NCBI GenBank assembly: GCA_031399165.1
Contig: JANNOO010000048.1
Coordinates: 1-64,000 of the forward strand
Direction: 5' to 3'
Source: JAKFWI01 sp031399165
Lineage (GTDB): Bacteria > Pseudomonadota > Alphaproteobacteria > Caulobacterales > Aquidulcibacteraceae
Length of the DNA stretch: 64,000 nucleotides
Shown: positions 51,789-61,164 of the stretch, piece after piece
Position numbering within the stretch: the first letter of the stretch is position 1
Layout: each line of letters opens with the position of its first letter
The notes under the pieces: model-generated
Database searches by the model: none
Seen by the model: only the letters and a program-made list of their open reading frames with translations
What the model was told of the DNA's origin: nothing
Made by a program: the position numbers and the translations under genes

Positions 51789-54700
51789 ATGCTTGATCGT
51801 ATCGTTCACCTATCCATCCGCCATCGCTGGATTGTTCTGGCGCTTGTGCTCTTGTTGTCGGGCGTCGGCGTCTGGAGTTTTCAGCGTCTGCCGATCGACG
51901 CGACGCCGGACATCACCAATGTGCAGGTGCAAATCAACACCGAAGCGGACGGCTACTCGCCGCTTGAATCCGAACAGCGTCTGACGTTTCCGATCGAGAC
52001 TGCGCTCTCCGGCCTGCCGGGCCTTGACTATACGCGCTCGGTTTCGCGCTACGGCCTCTCGCAGGTGACGGTCGTTTTTGAAGACGGCACCGATATCTAT
52101 TTCGCGCGCCAGCTTGTGAACGAGCGGCTGCTGAGCGTTCGCAGCCAATTGCCTGAAGGCGTGGAGCCGGAGCTTGGCCCGATCGCTTCGGGACTGGGCG
52201 AAATCTTCATGTACACGATTGAAGCCGAAGAGGGCGCGACGCGCCCCGATGGCGAGGCGTGGACGCCGGAAGATCTGCGCACGCTCCAGGACTGGGTGAT
52301 CCGGCCGCAATTGCGCAACACGCCTGGGGTCACCGAGGTCAACACGATCGGCGGCTATCAACGCCAATACCATGTCACGCCCTGGCCCGACCGTCTGGCG
52401 GCTGCGGGCCTGAGTATGGAAGACGTGATCGCCGCGCTGACGCAAAACAATTCCAATGTCGGCGCCGGCTACGTCGAGCGCTATGGCGAGCAATTGCTGG
52501 TCCGCTCTTCTGGACAAGCCGCTGGCATCGAAGACTTGCAGCGCATCATCGTCTCCAACCGTGCTGGCGTGCCCATCCGCATCGTCGATGTGGCCGACGT
52601 GATCATGGGCGAAGAGCTGCGCACGGGCGCCGCCACCGAGAACGGCCGCGAGATCGTGCTCGGCACTGTGTTCATGCTGATGGGCGAAAACAGCCGCACG
52701 GTTGCGAACGCCGTCGCCGAGCGCCTGGAAGAAGCCGCGCGCGCCTTACCCGATGGCGTCGTTGCCACACCCATCTATGACCGCACGGAATTGGTCGATC
52801 GCACGATCCAGACGGTCGAGACCAATCTGGTCGAGGGCGCGCTTCTGGTGATCGTCGTGCTCTTCCTGCTGCTCGGCAACATCCGCGCGGCGCTGATCAC
52901 GGCGGCGATCATCCCACTGTCGATGCTGCTGACCATCACCGGCATGGTGCAGAACCGTGTCTCCGGAAATTTGATGAGCCTTGGCGCGCTCGACTTCGGC
53001 CTCATCGTCGATGGCGCGGTCATCATCGTCGAGAATTGCCTCCGGCGTTTCGGGATGGAGCAACACCGGCTGGGGCGGCTCTTGTCGCGCGACGAGCGCT
53101 TTCAATTGGCGGAGCGGGCGACGCTGGAAGTGATCAAGCCGTCCATCTTTGGCGTGATGATTATCGCGCTTGTCTATGTGCCGATCTTCGCGCTGACGGG
53201 CGTGGAGGGAAAGATGTTCCACCCGATGGCGTTCACGGTCGTGTTCGCCTTGACGGCCGCACTCATCCTCTCCCTGACTTTCGTCCCGGCTGCGGTGGCT
53301 ATGTTCGTTACGGGCAAGGTCGAAGAGAAGGAAAGCCCGGTGATGCGGGCAGCGCGTCGCTGGTATGAGCCGGCGCTGGATTGGGCGCTCAAAGCGCGCA
53401 ACCTCGTCGTCGCGGGCGCCGTCGGCCTGGTCTTTCTCTTTGGCTTTGTCGCCTCGCGTATGGGTTCGGAATTCATCCCCAATCTCGACGAGGGCGATAT
53501 TGCGATGCACGCCCTGCGGATTCCAGGCACAAGTCTCAGCCAGGCGGTCGAGATGCAGACCGCCCTTGAAGCGCGGCTCAGACAATTTCCGGAAGTCGAG
53601 CGCGTGGTGTCAAAGATAGGCACGGCGGAAGTCGCCACCGATCCCATGCCGCCAAGCGTCGCCGACACGTTCATTTTGTTGCATCCGAGGGAAGAGTGGC
53701 CAAACCGCTGGAAGTCGCGCACCGATCTTGTGGCGGAGATGCAGGCTGCGGTGAACCAAATCCCCGGCAACAATTACGAGTTCACGCAGCCGATCCAGAT
53801 GCGGTTCAATGAATTGCTCTCCGGCGTTCGCGCCGATGTCGCTGTGAAAGTGTTCGGCGACGACCTCGATGCGCTGCTTGCGACCGGTGGCGAGATTGAG
53901 AACATTGTCTCCAGCATTCCCGGCGCGGCGGATGTGAAGGTCGAGCAGATCACGGGCCTGCCGGTGTTGCAGATCACGCCCGACCGCAACGCCTTGGCGC
54001 GGCATGGTCTCAACGTATCGGACCTGCAGGACGTTCTGCGCGCTTCGCTTGGCGGCGCTGTCGCCGGGCAAATCTTTGAGGGCGACCGTCGATTCGACGT
54101 TGTTGTCCGTCTGCCGGAGCAGATCAGACAGGATGTCGATGCAATCGGCCGTCTGCGTATTCCCTTGCCCGGCGCAGCGGATGGCGTGCGCGGTTTTGTG
54201 CCATTGCAGGAATTGGCGGCGATAGAGCTTGAGGTCGGACCGAACCAGATCAGCCGTGAGAACGGTTCTCGCCGCGTGGTGGTCACAGCGAACGTGCGTG
54301 GGCGCGATCTCGGCTCCTTCGTGAGCGAGGTGCAGCGCCGCGTAGGCGCCGAAGTAGAACTGCCGCCGGGCTATTACATCTCCTATGGCGGGACGTTCGA
54401 GCAATTGATCTCGGGCGCGCAGCGTTTGGCGCTGGTGGTGCCGGCCGCGCTGCTACTCATCTTCGGCTTGCTCTATATGCTGTTTCGGTCCGCCAAGGAT
54501 GCCGCGATCGTCTTCTCCGGCGTACCGCTCGCGCTGACGGGCGGCGTCTTGGCGCTGGTGTTGCGCGACTTGCCGCTGTCGATCTCTGCCGGCGTCGGCT
54601 TTATCGCGCTCTCGGGCGTTGCGGTGCTCAATGGCGTGGTGATGCTGACTTTTATTCGCACGCTGCGTGAGGAAGGACTTGGTCTCGACCAGGCCATCCG

Positions 54701-54959
54701 GGAAGGCGCGCTCACGCGCCTGCGTCCCGTGCTGATGACGGCGCTCGTCGCCAGTCTTGGCTTCATCCCGATGGCGTTCAATGTCGGCGCGGGAGCGGAG
54801 GTGCAGCGTCCGCTCGCAACCGTTGTGATCGGCGGGATCATTTCCTCGACGATCCTGACGCTGCTCGTCTTGCCGGCGCTCTATCGCATGGCGCATCGGC
54901 AGACCGAGCAAGAGCGCGAATCCTGGGAGCGGGGCGCCGCCGGTGCGCCTGCGGAATAG
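51789..54959 (+). CDS. czcA: Heavy-metal RND pump (CzcA/CnrA-like)
   Basis: A protein of 1056 residues from ATG 51789. It opens MLDRIVHLSIRHRWIVLALV and RLPIDATPDITNVQVQINTE, the HME-RND signature. The proton-relay helix GALDFGLIVDGAVIIVENCL is at about residues 400-420 and carries the D and E residues typical of CzcA-like (Zn/Co/Cd/Ni) members. It ends in a hydrophilic tail. It exports divalent cations from the periplasm or cytoplasm. The downstream HupE and anchor proteins are typical of cnr/ncc-type operons. Exact metal unknown. Confidence 0.93.
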   Translation: MLDRIVHLSIRHRWIVLALVLLLSGVGVWSFQRLPIDATPDITNVQVQINTEADGYSPLESEQRLTFPIETALSGLPGLDYTRSVSRYGLSQVTVVFEDGTDIYFARQLVNERLLSVRSQLPEGVEPELGPIASGLGEIFMYTIEAEEGATRPDGEAWTPEDLRTLQDWVIRPQLRNTPGVTEVNTIGGYQRQYHVTPWPDRLAAAGLSMEDVIAALTQNNSNVGAGYVERYGEQLLVRSSGQAAGIEDLQRIIVSNRAGVPIRIVDVADVIMGEELRTGAATENGREIVLGTVFMLMGENSRTVANAVAERLEEAARALPDGVVATPIYDRTELVDRTIQTVETNLVEGALLVIVVLFLLLGNIRAALITAAIIPLSMLLTITGMVQNRVSGNLMSLGALDFGLIVDGAVIIVENCLRRFGMEQHRLGRLLSRDERFQLAERATLEVIKPSIFGVMIIALVYVPIFALTGVEGKMFHPMAFTVVFALTAALILSLTFVPAAVAMFVTGKVEEKESPVMRAARRWYEPALDWALKARNLVVAGAVGLVFLFGFVASRMGSEFIPNLDEGDIAMHALRIPGTSLSQAVEMQTALEARLRQFPEVERVVSKIGTAEVATDPMPPSVADTFILLHPREEWPNRWKSRTDLVAEMQAAVNQIPGNNYEFTQPIQMRFNELLSGVRADVAVKVFGDDLDALLATGGEIENIVSSIPGAADVKVEQITGLPVLQITPDRNALARHGLNVSDLQDVLRASLGGAVAGQIFEGDRRFDVVVRLPEQIRQDVDAIGRLRIPLPGAADGVRGFVPLQELAAIELEVGPNQISRENGSRRVVVTANVRGRDLGSFVSEVQRRVGAEVELPPGYYISYGGTFEQLISGAQRLALVVPAALLLIFGLLYMLFRSAKDAAIVFSGVPLALTGGVLALVLRDLPLSISAGVGFIALSGVAVLNGVVMLTFIRTLREEGLGLDQAIREGALTRLRPVLMTALVASLGFIPMAFNVGAGAEVQRPLATVVIGGIISSTILTLLVLPALYRMAHRQTEQERESWERGAAGAPAE

Positions 54960-54995
54960 CAATCGATACAGAGTTCGACTGAATTGGAGAAAGAC

Positions 54996-55715
54996 ATGGA
55001 TCAGCAGAGGTCCGCGCCGCAGCGATCATTGTGGCTCGGCTTGCTCGTTTGCGTGCTCGCCCTTGCTGTGAATGCGACCTTCACAGCAGCGTTCGCGCAC
55101 GGCGTCGCCGACGGCGACAAGGGCTACATCCAGGAAAGCTCCGGAATACTGTTCGGACCGTTCGTCTATCTGGGCGCCAAGCACATGGTCACAGGCTATG
55201 ACCATTTGCTGTTTCTGTTTGGCGTGATTTTCTATCTCTACCGGCTCAAAGCCGTCAGTCTCTATGTGACGATGTTCGCCGTCGGCCATTCGATCACGCT
55301 GATCGCCGGTGTCCTGCTTCAAATCCAGTTCAATGCCTATCTGATCGACGCGATCATAGGCCTGTCGGTGGTTTACAAGGCGCTCGACAATCTGGGCGCA
55401 TTCCAGCGCTGGTTTGGCTTTTCGCCGGACGCACGCGCCGCCACTTTGGTGTTCGGTCTCTTCCACGGTTTTGGTCTGGCGACAAAGCTGCAGGACTTCG
55501 AACTCGCGGAAGACGGCCTGCTCGCGAACCTCATCGCCTTCAATGTCGGCGTCGAGCTTGGGCAGATGCTGGCCTTGGCCGGCATTCTCATCCTGATGGG
55601 CTATTGGCGACGCATGTCGAGCTTCGCGAAACATGCGGGTCTCGCCAATGTGGCTTTGGCCATCGCTGGCGTAGCGCTGACGGGCTATCAGCTCGTTGGC
55701 TATTTCAATTCGTAA
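54996..55715 (+). CDS. HupE/UreJ-family membrane protein
   Basis: A protein of 239 residues from ATG 54996 (GGAGAAAGAC upstream). There are about seven helices. The family motif is GAKHMVTGYDHLLFLFGVIF (H, D and H as metal ligands), with VGHSITLIAGV and FGLFHGFGLATKL. HupE/UreJ proteins are thought to be nickel or cobalt permeases. The position after an RND pump suggests a role in the same resistance. Confidence 0.9.
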   Translation: MDQQRSAPQRSLWLGLLVCVLALAVNATFTAAFAHGVADGDKGYIQESSGILFGPFVYLGAKHMVTGYDHLLFLFGVIFYLYRLKAVSLYVTMFAVGHSITLIAGVLLQIQFNAYLIDAIIGLSVVYKALDNLGAFQRWFGFSPDARAATLVFGLFHGFGLATKLQDFELAEDGLLANLIAFNVGVELGQMLALAGILILMGYWRRMSSFAKHAGLANVALAIAGVALTGYQLVGYFNS

Positions 55716-55731
55716 GGCGGGAGATCTGACA

Positions 55732-56331
55732 ATGTCTGACAATCGATTGCCTTCCGAAAACGAATTGCCTTCGCCAGCGCAATTGCTGCGCTCAACGCTT
55801 GTGGCGGTGGTTGTCGCCGCCGGTTTGCTCGTGACCTTGGTGTTGCCGGCGGAATCTGCAATTGACCCGACCGGGATCGGCCGGCTTCTTGGCCTGACCC
55901 AAATGGGCGAAGTCAAAGTCGCGCTGGCGCAAGAGGCGGATGCTGCGACGCACGCCGATTTGGGTGAGCCCGCCGACGCGCCGGCGAGCGCCGCGCCGCC
56001 GCAAGCCGCTCCTGCCGAGGCGGCGCGCGAAGTCACGGTCACTCTGGCGCCGGACGAAGCCGCAGAGATCAAAGTCGATATGCTTGCAGGCCGAACGATC
56101 GCGTTCGAGTGGGAGACCGACGGTCCGCGCGTGAATTTCGACCTTCATGGCGATGGGCCGGGCATTGACTATCATCGCTACACACGTGGGACGGATGCGC
56201 GTGTCACAGGCGAACTCGAAGCCGCTTTCGATGGCGCGCATGGATGGTTCTGGCGCAATCGCTCCGGGCAGACAGTGAACATCGTGCTGCGTGTGCGCGG
56301 CGACTTCACCGATGTCCGCCGCGTGATGTAG
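55732..56331 (+). CDS. Transmembrane anchor protein of the RND operon
   Basis: A protein of 199 residues: an N-terminal cytoplasmic part (LPSENELPSPAQLLRSTLVA), one helix (VAVVVAAGLLVTLVLPAESA), an Ala/Pro-rich stretch and a small beta domain (TLAPDEAAEIKVDMLAGRTI, GPRVNFDLHGDGPGIDYHRY). It matches what databases call a transmembrane anchor protein, found after HupE/RND genes. Role unknown. It is 16 bases after HupE and is the last gene of the operon. Confidence 0.82.
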   Translation: MSDNRLPSENELPSPAQLLRSTLVAVVVAAGLLVTLVLPAESAIDPTGIGRLLGLTQMGEVKVALAQEADAATHADLGEPADAPASAAPPQAAPAEAAREVTVTLAPDEAAEIKVDMLAGRTIAFEWETDGPRVNFDLHGDGPGIDYHRYTRGTDARVTGELEAAFDGAHGWFWRNRSGQTVNIVLRVRGDFTDVRRVM

Positions 56332-56345
56332 CGGGCGGAGCGCGC

Positions 56346-57647
56346 TCAGCGGCCTGGCCACCTTGTGTGCAACTCGTCGATGATGAAGGGGTGCGCATGC
56401 GCCGCGCCTTCGACGTGTGGGTGATCGCCCGGTAAATCGTCATGGCGATGGGGAATGTTTTCGGGGTCATCGGCCGGCCAGAGCACAGCGGTGGCGGCGA
56501 CGCCGGCCAAGCAGAGCACGCAAAGTGCGACGAACGCCGCGCCGGTTCCGAGGCTGGCGCTGATGAAACCAGATACCGGATACGCGACGAGCCAGGCGCC
56601 ATGTGACAGAGCGAACTGCGCGGCGAACAGCGCGGGTCTGTCTTCTGCATGGGACGAGCGCCGCAAAATGCGCCCGATAGGTGTCAGGGTCAGCGAATAG
56701 CCGATCCCCAGAATGCACCAGAGCACCAACAAGGAAACGTAGTCGCGAACGAGAAACGCTCCCGCGCCCAGCGCAGCGGACATCAACACCGCGCCTGCAA
56801 GCAGCACGGTGCGGTCCTGCTGGTTCTCAAGCAAGCGCGGCAACGCCAGAGCCGAAAATATTGATCCGGCGCCGAAGACTGCGAGCGCCCACGCGGTCGC
56901 CCGTTCGTCGAGGCTGTACGCGCTTTGGACAAGCACGACCGTGTTGACGAACACCATGGCGCCGCCCGCTGCAGTCGCCAATGACAAGCCGATCAGGGCG
57001 CGCAGGCGCGGCGTTCGGACGAAGAGATTGAGCCCTGATGTTAGACGTTTCATGAAAGGGCGCTGCTGGGCGCGTGATAGTGCAGGCAGAACCGCGGTCA
57101 CGACGAGCAATGCCGAAAACACGAACCCGATCGATGTGCCTGCGAACAGGTTGTTGTAGGTCATAAAGCCAAGCAGCACCGCCGCCAGGATGGGACTTGC
57201 AACGCTCTCAAGGTCGGCCGCCAAGCGCGACAAGGACAACGCCTTCGTATAATCAGCCTCATCGGGAAGGATGTCGGGGATCATGGCCTGGAATGCCGGC
57301 GTAAACGCCGCCGATGCCACATAGAGCACTGCCATCAGCGCATAGATTTGCCACGCCTCAGAGACAAACGGCAGCGAGATGGCGACGCCAGCTCGGACCA
57401 AGTCGAGAGCAACAAGCAAGGTCTTGCGCGGCACATTGGCTACGATCGCGCTCGCAACCGGCGCCACGCCGACATAGCAGACCATCTTGATCGCGAGCGC
57501 TGCGCCGAGAATTTCGCCCGCCTGCGCGCCCGCTAAATCGTGCGCCAGCAGCCCCAAGGCGATTGTCGCCAATCCCGTCCCCAGGAGCGCGGAGACTTGG
57601 GCGGCGAAGAGATGGCGATAGGCGGCGTTGGCGAGCGGCGCGAGCAT
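56346..57647 (-). CDS. MFS transporter
   Basis: A protein of 433 residues with twelve predicted helices. The opening NAAYRHLFAAQVSALLGTGL and IALGLLAHDLAGAQAGEILG, with the loop NVPRKTLLVALDLVRAG, fit the MFS group that includes enterobactin-exporter-like (EntS) and NreB-type proteins. The C-terminus is His-rich (HRHDDLPGDHPHVEGAAHAH), as in NreB nickel exporters, which supports a metal-efflux role. It is convergent with the czc-type operon (14-base gap). Confidence 0.87.
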   Translation of the reverse strand: MLAPLANAAYRHLFAAQVSALLGTGLATIALGLLAHDLAGAQAGEILGAALAIKMVCYVGVAPVASAIVANVPRKTLLVALDLVRAGVAISLPFVSEAWQIYALMAVLYVASAAFTPAFQAMIPDILPDEADYTKALSLSRLAADLESVASPILAAVLLGFMTYNNLFAGTSIGFVFSALLVVTAVLPALSRAQQRPFMKRLTSGLNLFVRTPRLRALIGLSLATAAGGAMVFVNTVVLVQSAYSLDERATAWALAVFGAGSIFSALALPRLLENQQDRTVLLAGAVLMSAALGAGAFLVRDYVSLLVLWCILGIGYSLTLTPIGRILRRSSHAEDRPALFAAQFALSHGAWLVAYPVSGFISASLGTGAAFVALCVLCLAGVAATAVLWPADDPENIPHRHDDLPGDHPHVEGAAHAHPFIIDELHTRWPGR

Positions 57648-57724
57648 GGGACGACACTAGGCCGAGCGGTGGCCACGACAATCTCATACGGCCGGCGTGG
57701 TTGTGCTGAACCTGACGCGCACGT

Positions 57725-57874
57725 AGCCCTGTGTTCGGCCCGCGCCGGTGGCGCACGGCTCGCCGCTGACCAATGACAGAGCCCTGCGTCCCGACACCTT
57801 CAGAAGGCCATCGCGCGCAGGCGGCGTCAGGGCGGAAAGCGTAAGCGTGCCTTGACGCCGCCGAGCACGGTGGC
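57725..57874 (+). repeat. Interspersed structured repeat B, copy 2
   Basis: A 150-base element matching 15713-15860. The hairpin GCGCC-GGT-GGCGC is kept, and the 3' half has a perfect 10-base inverted repeat, GGCGGCGTCA (57820-57829) with TGACGCCGCC (57853-57862). It lies between the MFS start and the Cus-type operon, in a 385-base gene-free stretch. Confidence 0.8.
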
Positions 57875-57900
57875 TGAGGGAAATGTATGATTTATCAGCA

Positions 57901-57944
57901 CTGAAGCGGTGGCGCGGGTCCGCTTCAGCCGAGCTTTTGGCTCG
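57901..57944 (+). terminator. Tandem hairpins upstream of the Cus-type operon
   Basis: Perfect 9-base arms CTGAAGCGG (57901-57909) and CCGCTTCAG (57920-57928) are followed by CGAGC-TTTTG-GCTCG (57930-57944). No long T-run follows. They could be a terminator, an attenuator or a 5'-leader structure for the small Cys-rich protein that follows. Confidence 0.4.
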
Positions 57945-58032
57945 TTCGAGCGATCGGTGCCGTTCTGGCCTGATCTCCCGGACGATGCGCCGCGTTGACG
58001 ATGTTTCGACCTTTGCCCATTATCGTGGCGTC

Positions 58033-58392
58033 ATGCGCCGCTTCTGGCTTTCCCTGCTTATGGTTATCGCGCTCGCCTCAGGCGGCGTCGCGAACGCCGT
58101 GGTCATGGCTGATTGTCCGATGCTGGCGCAGGCCTCCGCCCAGCCGGCGATGAGCGCCGGCCATGATTGCTGCCCCGATGACGCGCCCGCCGCGCCAGAC
58201 GATCAGCCAGCCAAGCAGATGGGCGATTGCGCCATGGCGCAGGCGTGCCGAGCCGGACCGGCTGTGGCGCCGACCATTGAGCCTGTCTCTCTCATCGTTT
58301 CCGCGATCGTCGTCCGCGAGCCGGTCATGTCCGATAAGAGCATGGTCTCGCGCGCGCCCGACGAATTCTGGCGGCCTCCACGAACGATCTGA
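58033..58392 (+). CDS. Cys/Met-rich small exported protein leading the cus-type operon
   Basis: A protein of 119 residues from ATG 58033. It has a signal peptide (FWLSLLMVIALASGGVANAV), then Cys/Met/His-rich segments (MADCPMLAQAS, AGHDCCPDDAP, MGDCAMAQACRAG). The spacing is like that of small proteins that precede cus-type genes in alphaproteobacteria, and resembles DUF2946-type products. Probable Cu/Ag binding in the periplasm. The TolC gene starts 76 bases downstream. Confidence 0.75.
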   Translation: MRRFWLSLLMVIALASGGVANAVVMADCPMLAQASAQPAMSAGHDCCPDDAPAAPDDQPAKQMGDCAMAQACRAGPAVAPTIEPVSLIVSAIVVREPVMSDKSMVSRAPDEFWRPPRTI

Positions 58393-58468
58393 CACCGCGA
58401 TAGGGCGCTTTACGCGCGCGTCCGCGCGCGCCTGCGCTTTGGTTTGTCAGATCATCTGGAGCACGCTC

Positions 58469-59698
58469 ATGCGCATCGCATGGCTTGCATGTTGCGTCAT
58501 CGGCGTCGTGCCGATCGCACATGCGCAAGAATTGAGTTTTCAGGACGCCGTCACGCGCGCTGAAGATGGCCCAAGCGTCATTGCCCGGCGTGAGGCCGCG
58601 CGCGGCGCGCAACTCGCGGTGCGGCCGGCTGGGCAATTGCCCGATCCGCAACTTGTGCTGGGCCTGCAGAACGTGCCGATCGAAGGGCCTGACGCCTATC
58701 GTCTTGGCCGCGATGAAATGACGATGCAGACAGTCGGCGTCATGCAGGACATGCCGAGCGGCGCCGAAAGGCGCGCGCGCCGGGCGATGGCGGAGGCCGA
58801 GGCCGGACGCACCGAAGTGGGTCTGGACATCGCGCGCCTAGAAGCGCGCCTTGGCGCGGCGCGCGCATGGATCGCAGCCTATTTTGCAGGGCGCCGCGTT
58901 GACGTGCTGAGCGGCTTGGCGCGCGAAGCGCGCGCATCCGCCCAAGCGGCGCGCGGGCGCCTGGCGGCGGGCGGGGGCAGCGTCGATGGAGCTATCTCCG
59001 CTGAAATCGAAGCGGCGCGCATTGAGGATCGTAGGGGTGACGCGACCGCCGCACTGATTGCAGCGCGCGCGGAGTTGCGCCGCTGGATCGGCGAGGCTGC
59101 CAGCGACTCTCTCACGGCGGAAGAACCGCAATTTGCTGTCGATGCAGAACATATGCGCGCGCATGTGCGCCGTCATCCCGCGCTGCTCGCGTTCCAGGCG
59201 GAAGCCGAGGCCGCCGACGCAGGCCTTCGCATGGCGCGCGCTGAACGGATTCCCGACTGGTCGTGGACGGCGATGTATCAGCGTCGCGACGATTCCTTTG
59301 GCGACATGGCGTCCGTTGAAGTCCGGATCGGTCTGCCGCTCTTTCAGGCGTGGCGCCAAGGCCCTCTGGTGGAAGCGCGCAAAGCCGATCAGGGGCGCGT
59401 CGCCGCCGAAGGCGCTGCAGCCGAACGCGAGCACGTCGCTATGCTGGAAGCCGGATTGGCGGACTATGCCGCCACAGAGGCCAATCTGGAACGCGCCCGC
59501 GCCACACGGCTGCCGCTCGCGCGTCAGCGCGCCGAAGCGGCGGCGGGCGCCTTTGCTGGCGGCGCCATGAGCGCGGACGGGTTGATCGCCGCGCGACGCG
59601 ACGCGCTTGAAGCCGAACTCGATGTGATCGCCCTGAGCGAGCGGCGCGCCATGCTTGGGGCTGCGCTGACGCTGCAATATGCGGAGCGCACGCCATGA
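58469..59698 (+). CDS. TolC-family outer-membrane protein (CusC-like)
   Basis: A protein of 409 residues from ATG 58469 with a signal peptide (AWLACCVIGVVPIAHA). The opening ELSFQDAVTRAEDGPSVIAR and the repeat parts QLPDPQLVLGLQNVPIEGP and IPDWSWTAMYQRRDDSFGDM are typical of OEP proteins of copper RND systems. The long helices are Ala/Glu/Arg-rich. It overlaps the adaptor gene by four bases. Confidence 0.9.
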   Translation: MRIAWLACCVIGVVPIAHAQELSFQDAVTRAEDGPSVIARREAARGAQLAVRPAGQLPDPQLVLGLQNVPIEGPDAYRLGRDEMTMQTVGVMQDMPSGAERRARRAMAEAEAGRTEVGLDIARLEARLGAARAWIAAYFAGRRVDVLSGLAREARASAQAARGRLAAGGGSVDGAISAEIEAARIEDRRGDATAALIAARAELRRWIGEAASDSLTAEEPQFAVDAEHMRAHVRRHPALLAFQAEAEAADAGLRMARAERIPDWSWTAMYQRRDDSFGDMASVEVRIGLPLFQAWRQGPLVEARKADQGRVAAEGAAAEREHVAMLEAGLADYAATEANLERARATRLPLARQRAEAAAGAFAGGAMSADGLIAARRDALEAELDVIALSERRAMLGAALTLQYAERTP

Positions 59699-61164
59699 CG
59701 GGAGCGAGAGTGCAAGTTGCGCGTATCGCAATCATTGCAACTGCGGCGGCCATCGGCGCGCTTGCGATCGGCGCCGGCGGCTACTGGCTCGGTGTGAGTC
59801 GGCATGCGCCCGCCGCATCCGAGGACGGAAGGCGGGTGCTCTATTGGTACGACCCGATGGTTCCTGATCAGCACTTCGATCAACCGGGCCGCTCACCATT
59901 CATGGATATGGAGCTGGTCCCGCGTTACGCTGATGGGGGTCCTGCCGAAGCCGGCGTGCGCATCGACCCAGGCGTCGTGCAAAATCTCGGCGTGCGTCTC
60001 GCCGCCGTTGAGAGCGCGCCGGTATCGCGCACCGTGACTGCGGCGGGCGTCATCGTGTTCAGCGAGCGCGCGGTCGCGGTGGTGCAGGCGCGCGCCGCGG
60101 GCTTCGTCGAACGCTCCTATGGACGCGCGGTCGGCGATGTCGTCTCAGCGGGCGCGCCGATTGTCGATATCCGCGTGCCGGAATGGACGGCGGCGCAGGC
60201 CGAATATCTGGCGCTTCGGGGCGTCGGCGGCGATCTCGCCGCGGCGGCGCGCCGGCGCCTTGAGATGCTGGGCATGCCAGCGTCGCTCATCGAACGTGTC
60301 GAGCGCGATGGTGCGCCGCGCCCGGTCGTGACCGTGACTGCGCCTGTCGCCGGCGCCATCACGACGCTCGACATCCGCAACGGCATGACGATCGTTCAGG
60401 GCGCGCCGCTTGCCACCATCAACGGCATATCGCCGGTCTGGCTCGCGGTGTCATTGGCGCAAGCCGACGCCAGCATCGCGCGCGCCGGAGGCCGCGTCAC
60501 GGCGCGTGTGCCGGCGTATCCAGGCGAGAGTTTCGCCGGTCGCATCGAAAGCATCCTGCCGGCGGCGGACGCAGCCACGCGCACAATCCAGGTGCGGATC
60601 GCTTTGCCAAATCCACAAGGTCGGTTGCGGCCGGGCATGACGGCGGAAGTCGAGCTTGCCGAAGGCGATGCGCGTCCCGCGCTGCTCGTGCCCGCTGAAG
60701 CCGTGATCCGGACCGGGCGACGCACCGTCGTTATCGTTGCGCTGGATGGCGGACGTTTCGCGCCGACCGAAATCGAGATCGGCCGACGATCCGGCGACAG
60801 GATCGAAGTGCGCCGCGGTCTCAGCGAAGGTCAGCGCGTCGTCGCTTCCGGGCAATTCCTCATCGATTCCGAAGCGAGCCTGACGGGCGCGCTGGCAAGT
60901 CTGGAGGCGTCGTCGGCGCCGCAGGCGGCCGCCGACGCGCATCAAGCCAGCGGCCGCGTCACCGCGATCAACGGCGTCAACATCACGATCGCGCATGGGC
61001 CGGTGCCAAGCCTGCAATGGCCGGGCATGACCATGGCGTTCGTGCTGCATGATGCCGCGTTAAGGCGCGGTCTCGGCGTAGGCGACACCGTGCAGTTCCG
61101 CTTCCGACAAGATGGCTCGCGCTATGTCGTCAGCGAAATCCGCAAGACGGAGACGCCGCGATGA
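59695..61164 (+). CDS. cusB: Three-domain RND adaptor (CusB with metal-binding and CusF domains)
   Basis: A protein of 489 residues. An N-terminal helix is followed by a heavy-metal-binding segment (WYDPMVPDQHFDQPGRSPF and MDMELVPRY). The membrane-fusion core has AGVIVFSERAVAVVQARAAG, APIVDIRVPEWTAAQAEYLA, and VTVTAPVAGAITTLDIRNGM. A C-terminal CusF-like domain ends it (GRVTAINGVNITIAHGPVPS, WPGMTMAF), so the metallochaperone is fused to the adaptor. It hands Cu(I)/Ag(I) to the pump. It overlaps the pump gene by four bases (ATGA). Confidence 0.92.
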   Translation: MTGARVQVARIAIIATAAAIGALAIGAGGYWLGVSRHAPAASEDGRRVLYWYDPMVPDQHFDQPGRSPFMDMELVPRYADGGPAEAGVRIDPGVVQNLGVRLAAVESAPVSRTVTAAGVIVFSERAVAVVQARAAGFVERSYGRAVGDVVSAGAPIVDIRVPEWTAAQAEYLALRGVGGDLAAAARRRLEMLGMPASLIERVERDGAPRPVVTVTAPVAGAITTLDIRNGMTIVQGAPLATINGISPVWLAVSLAQADASIARAGGRVTARVPAYPGESFAGRIESILPAADAATRTIQVRIALPNPQGRLRPGMTAEVELAEGDARPALLVPAEAVIRTGRRTVVIVALDGGRFAPTEIEIGRRSGDRIEVRRGLSEGQRVVASGQFLIDSEASLTGALASLEASSAPQAAADAHQASGRVTAINGVNITIAHGPVPSLQWPGMTMAFVLHDAALRRGLGVGDTVQFRFRQDGSRYVVSEIRKTETPR

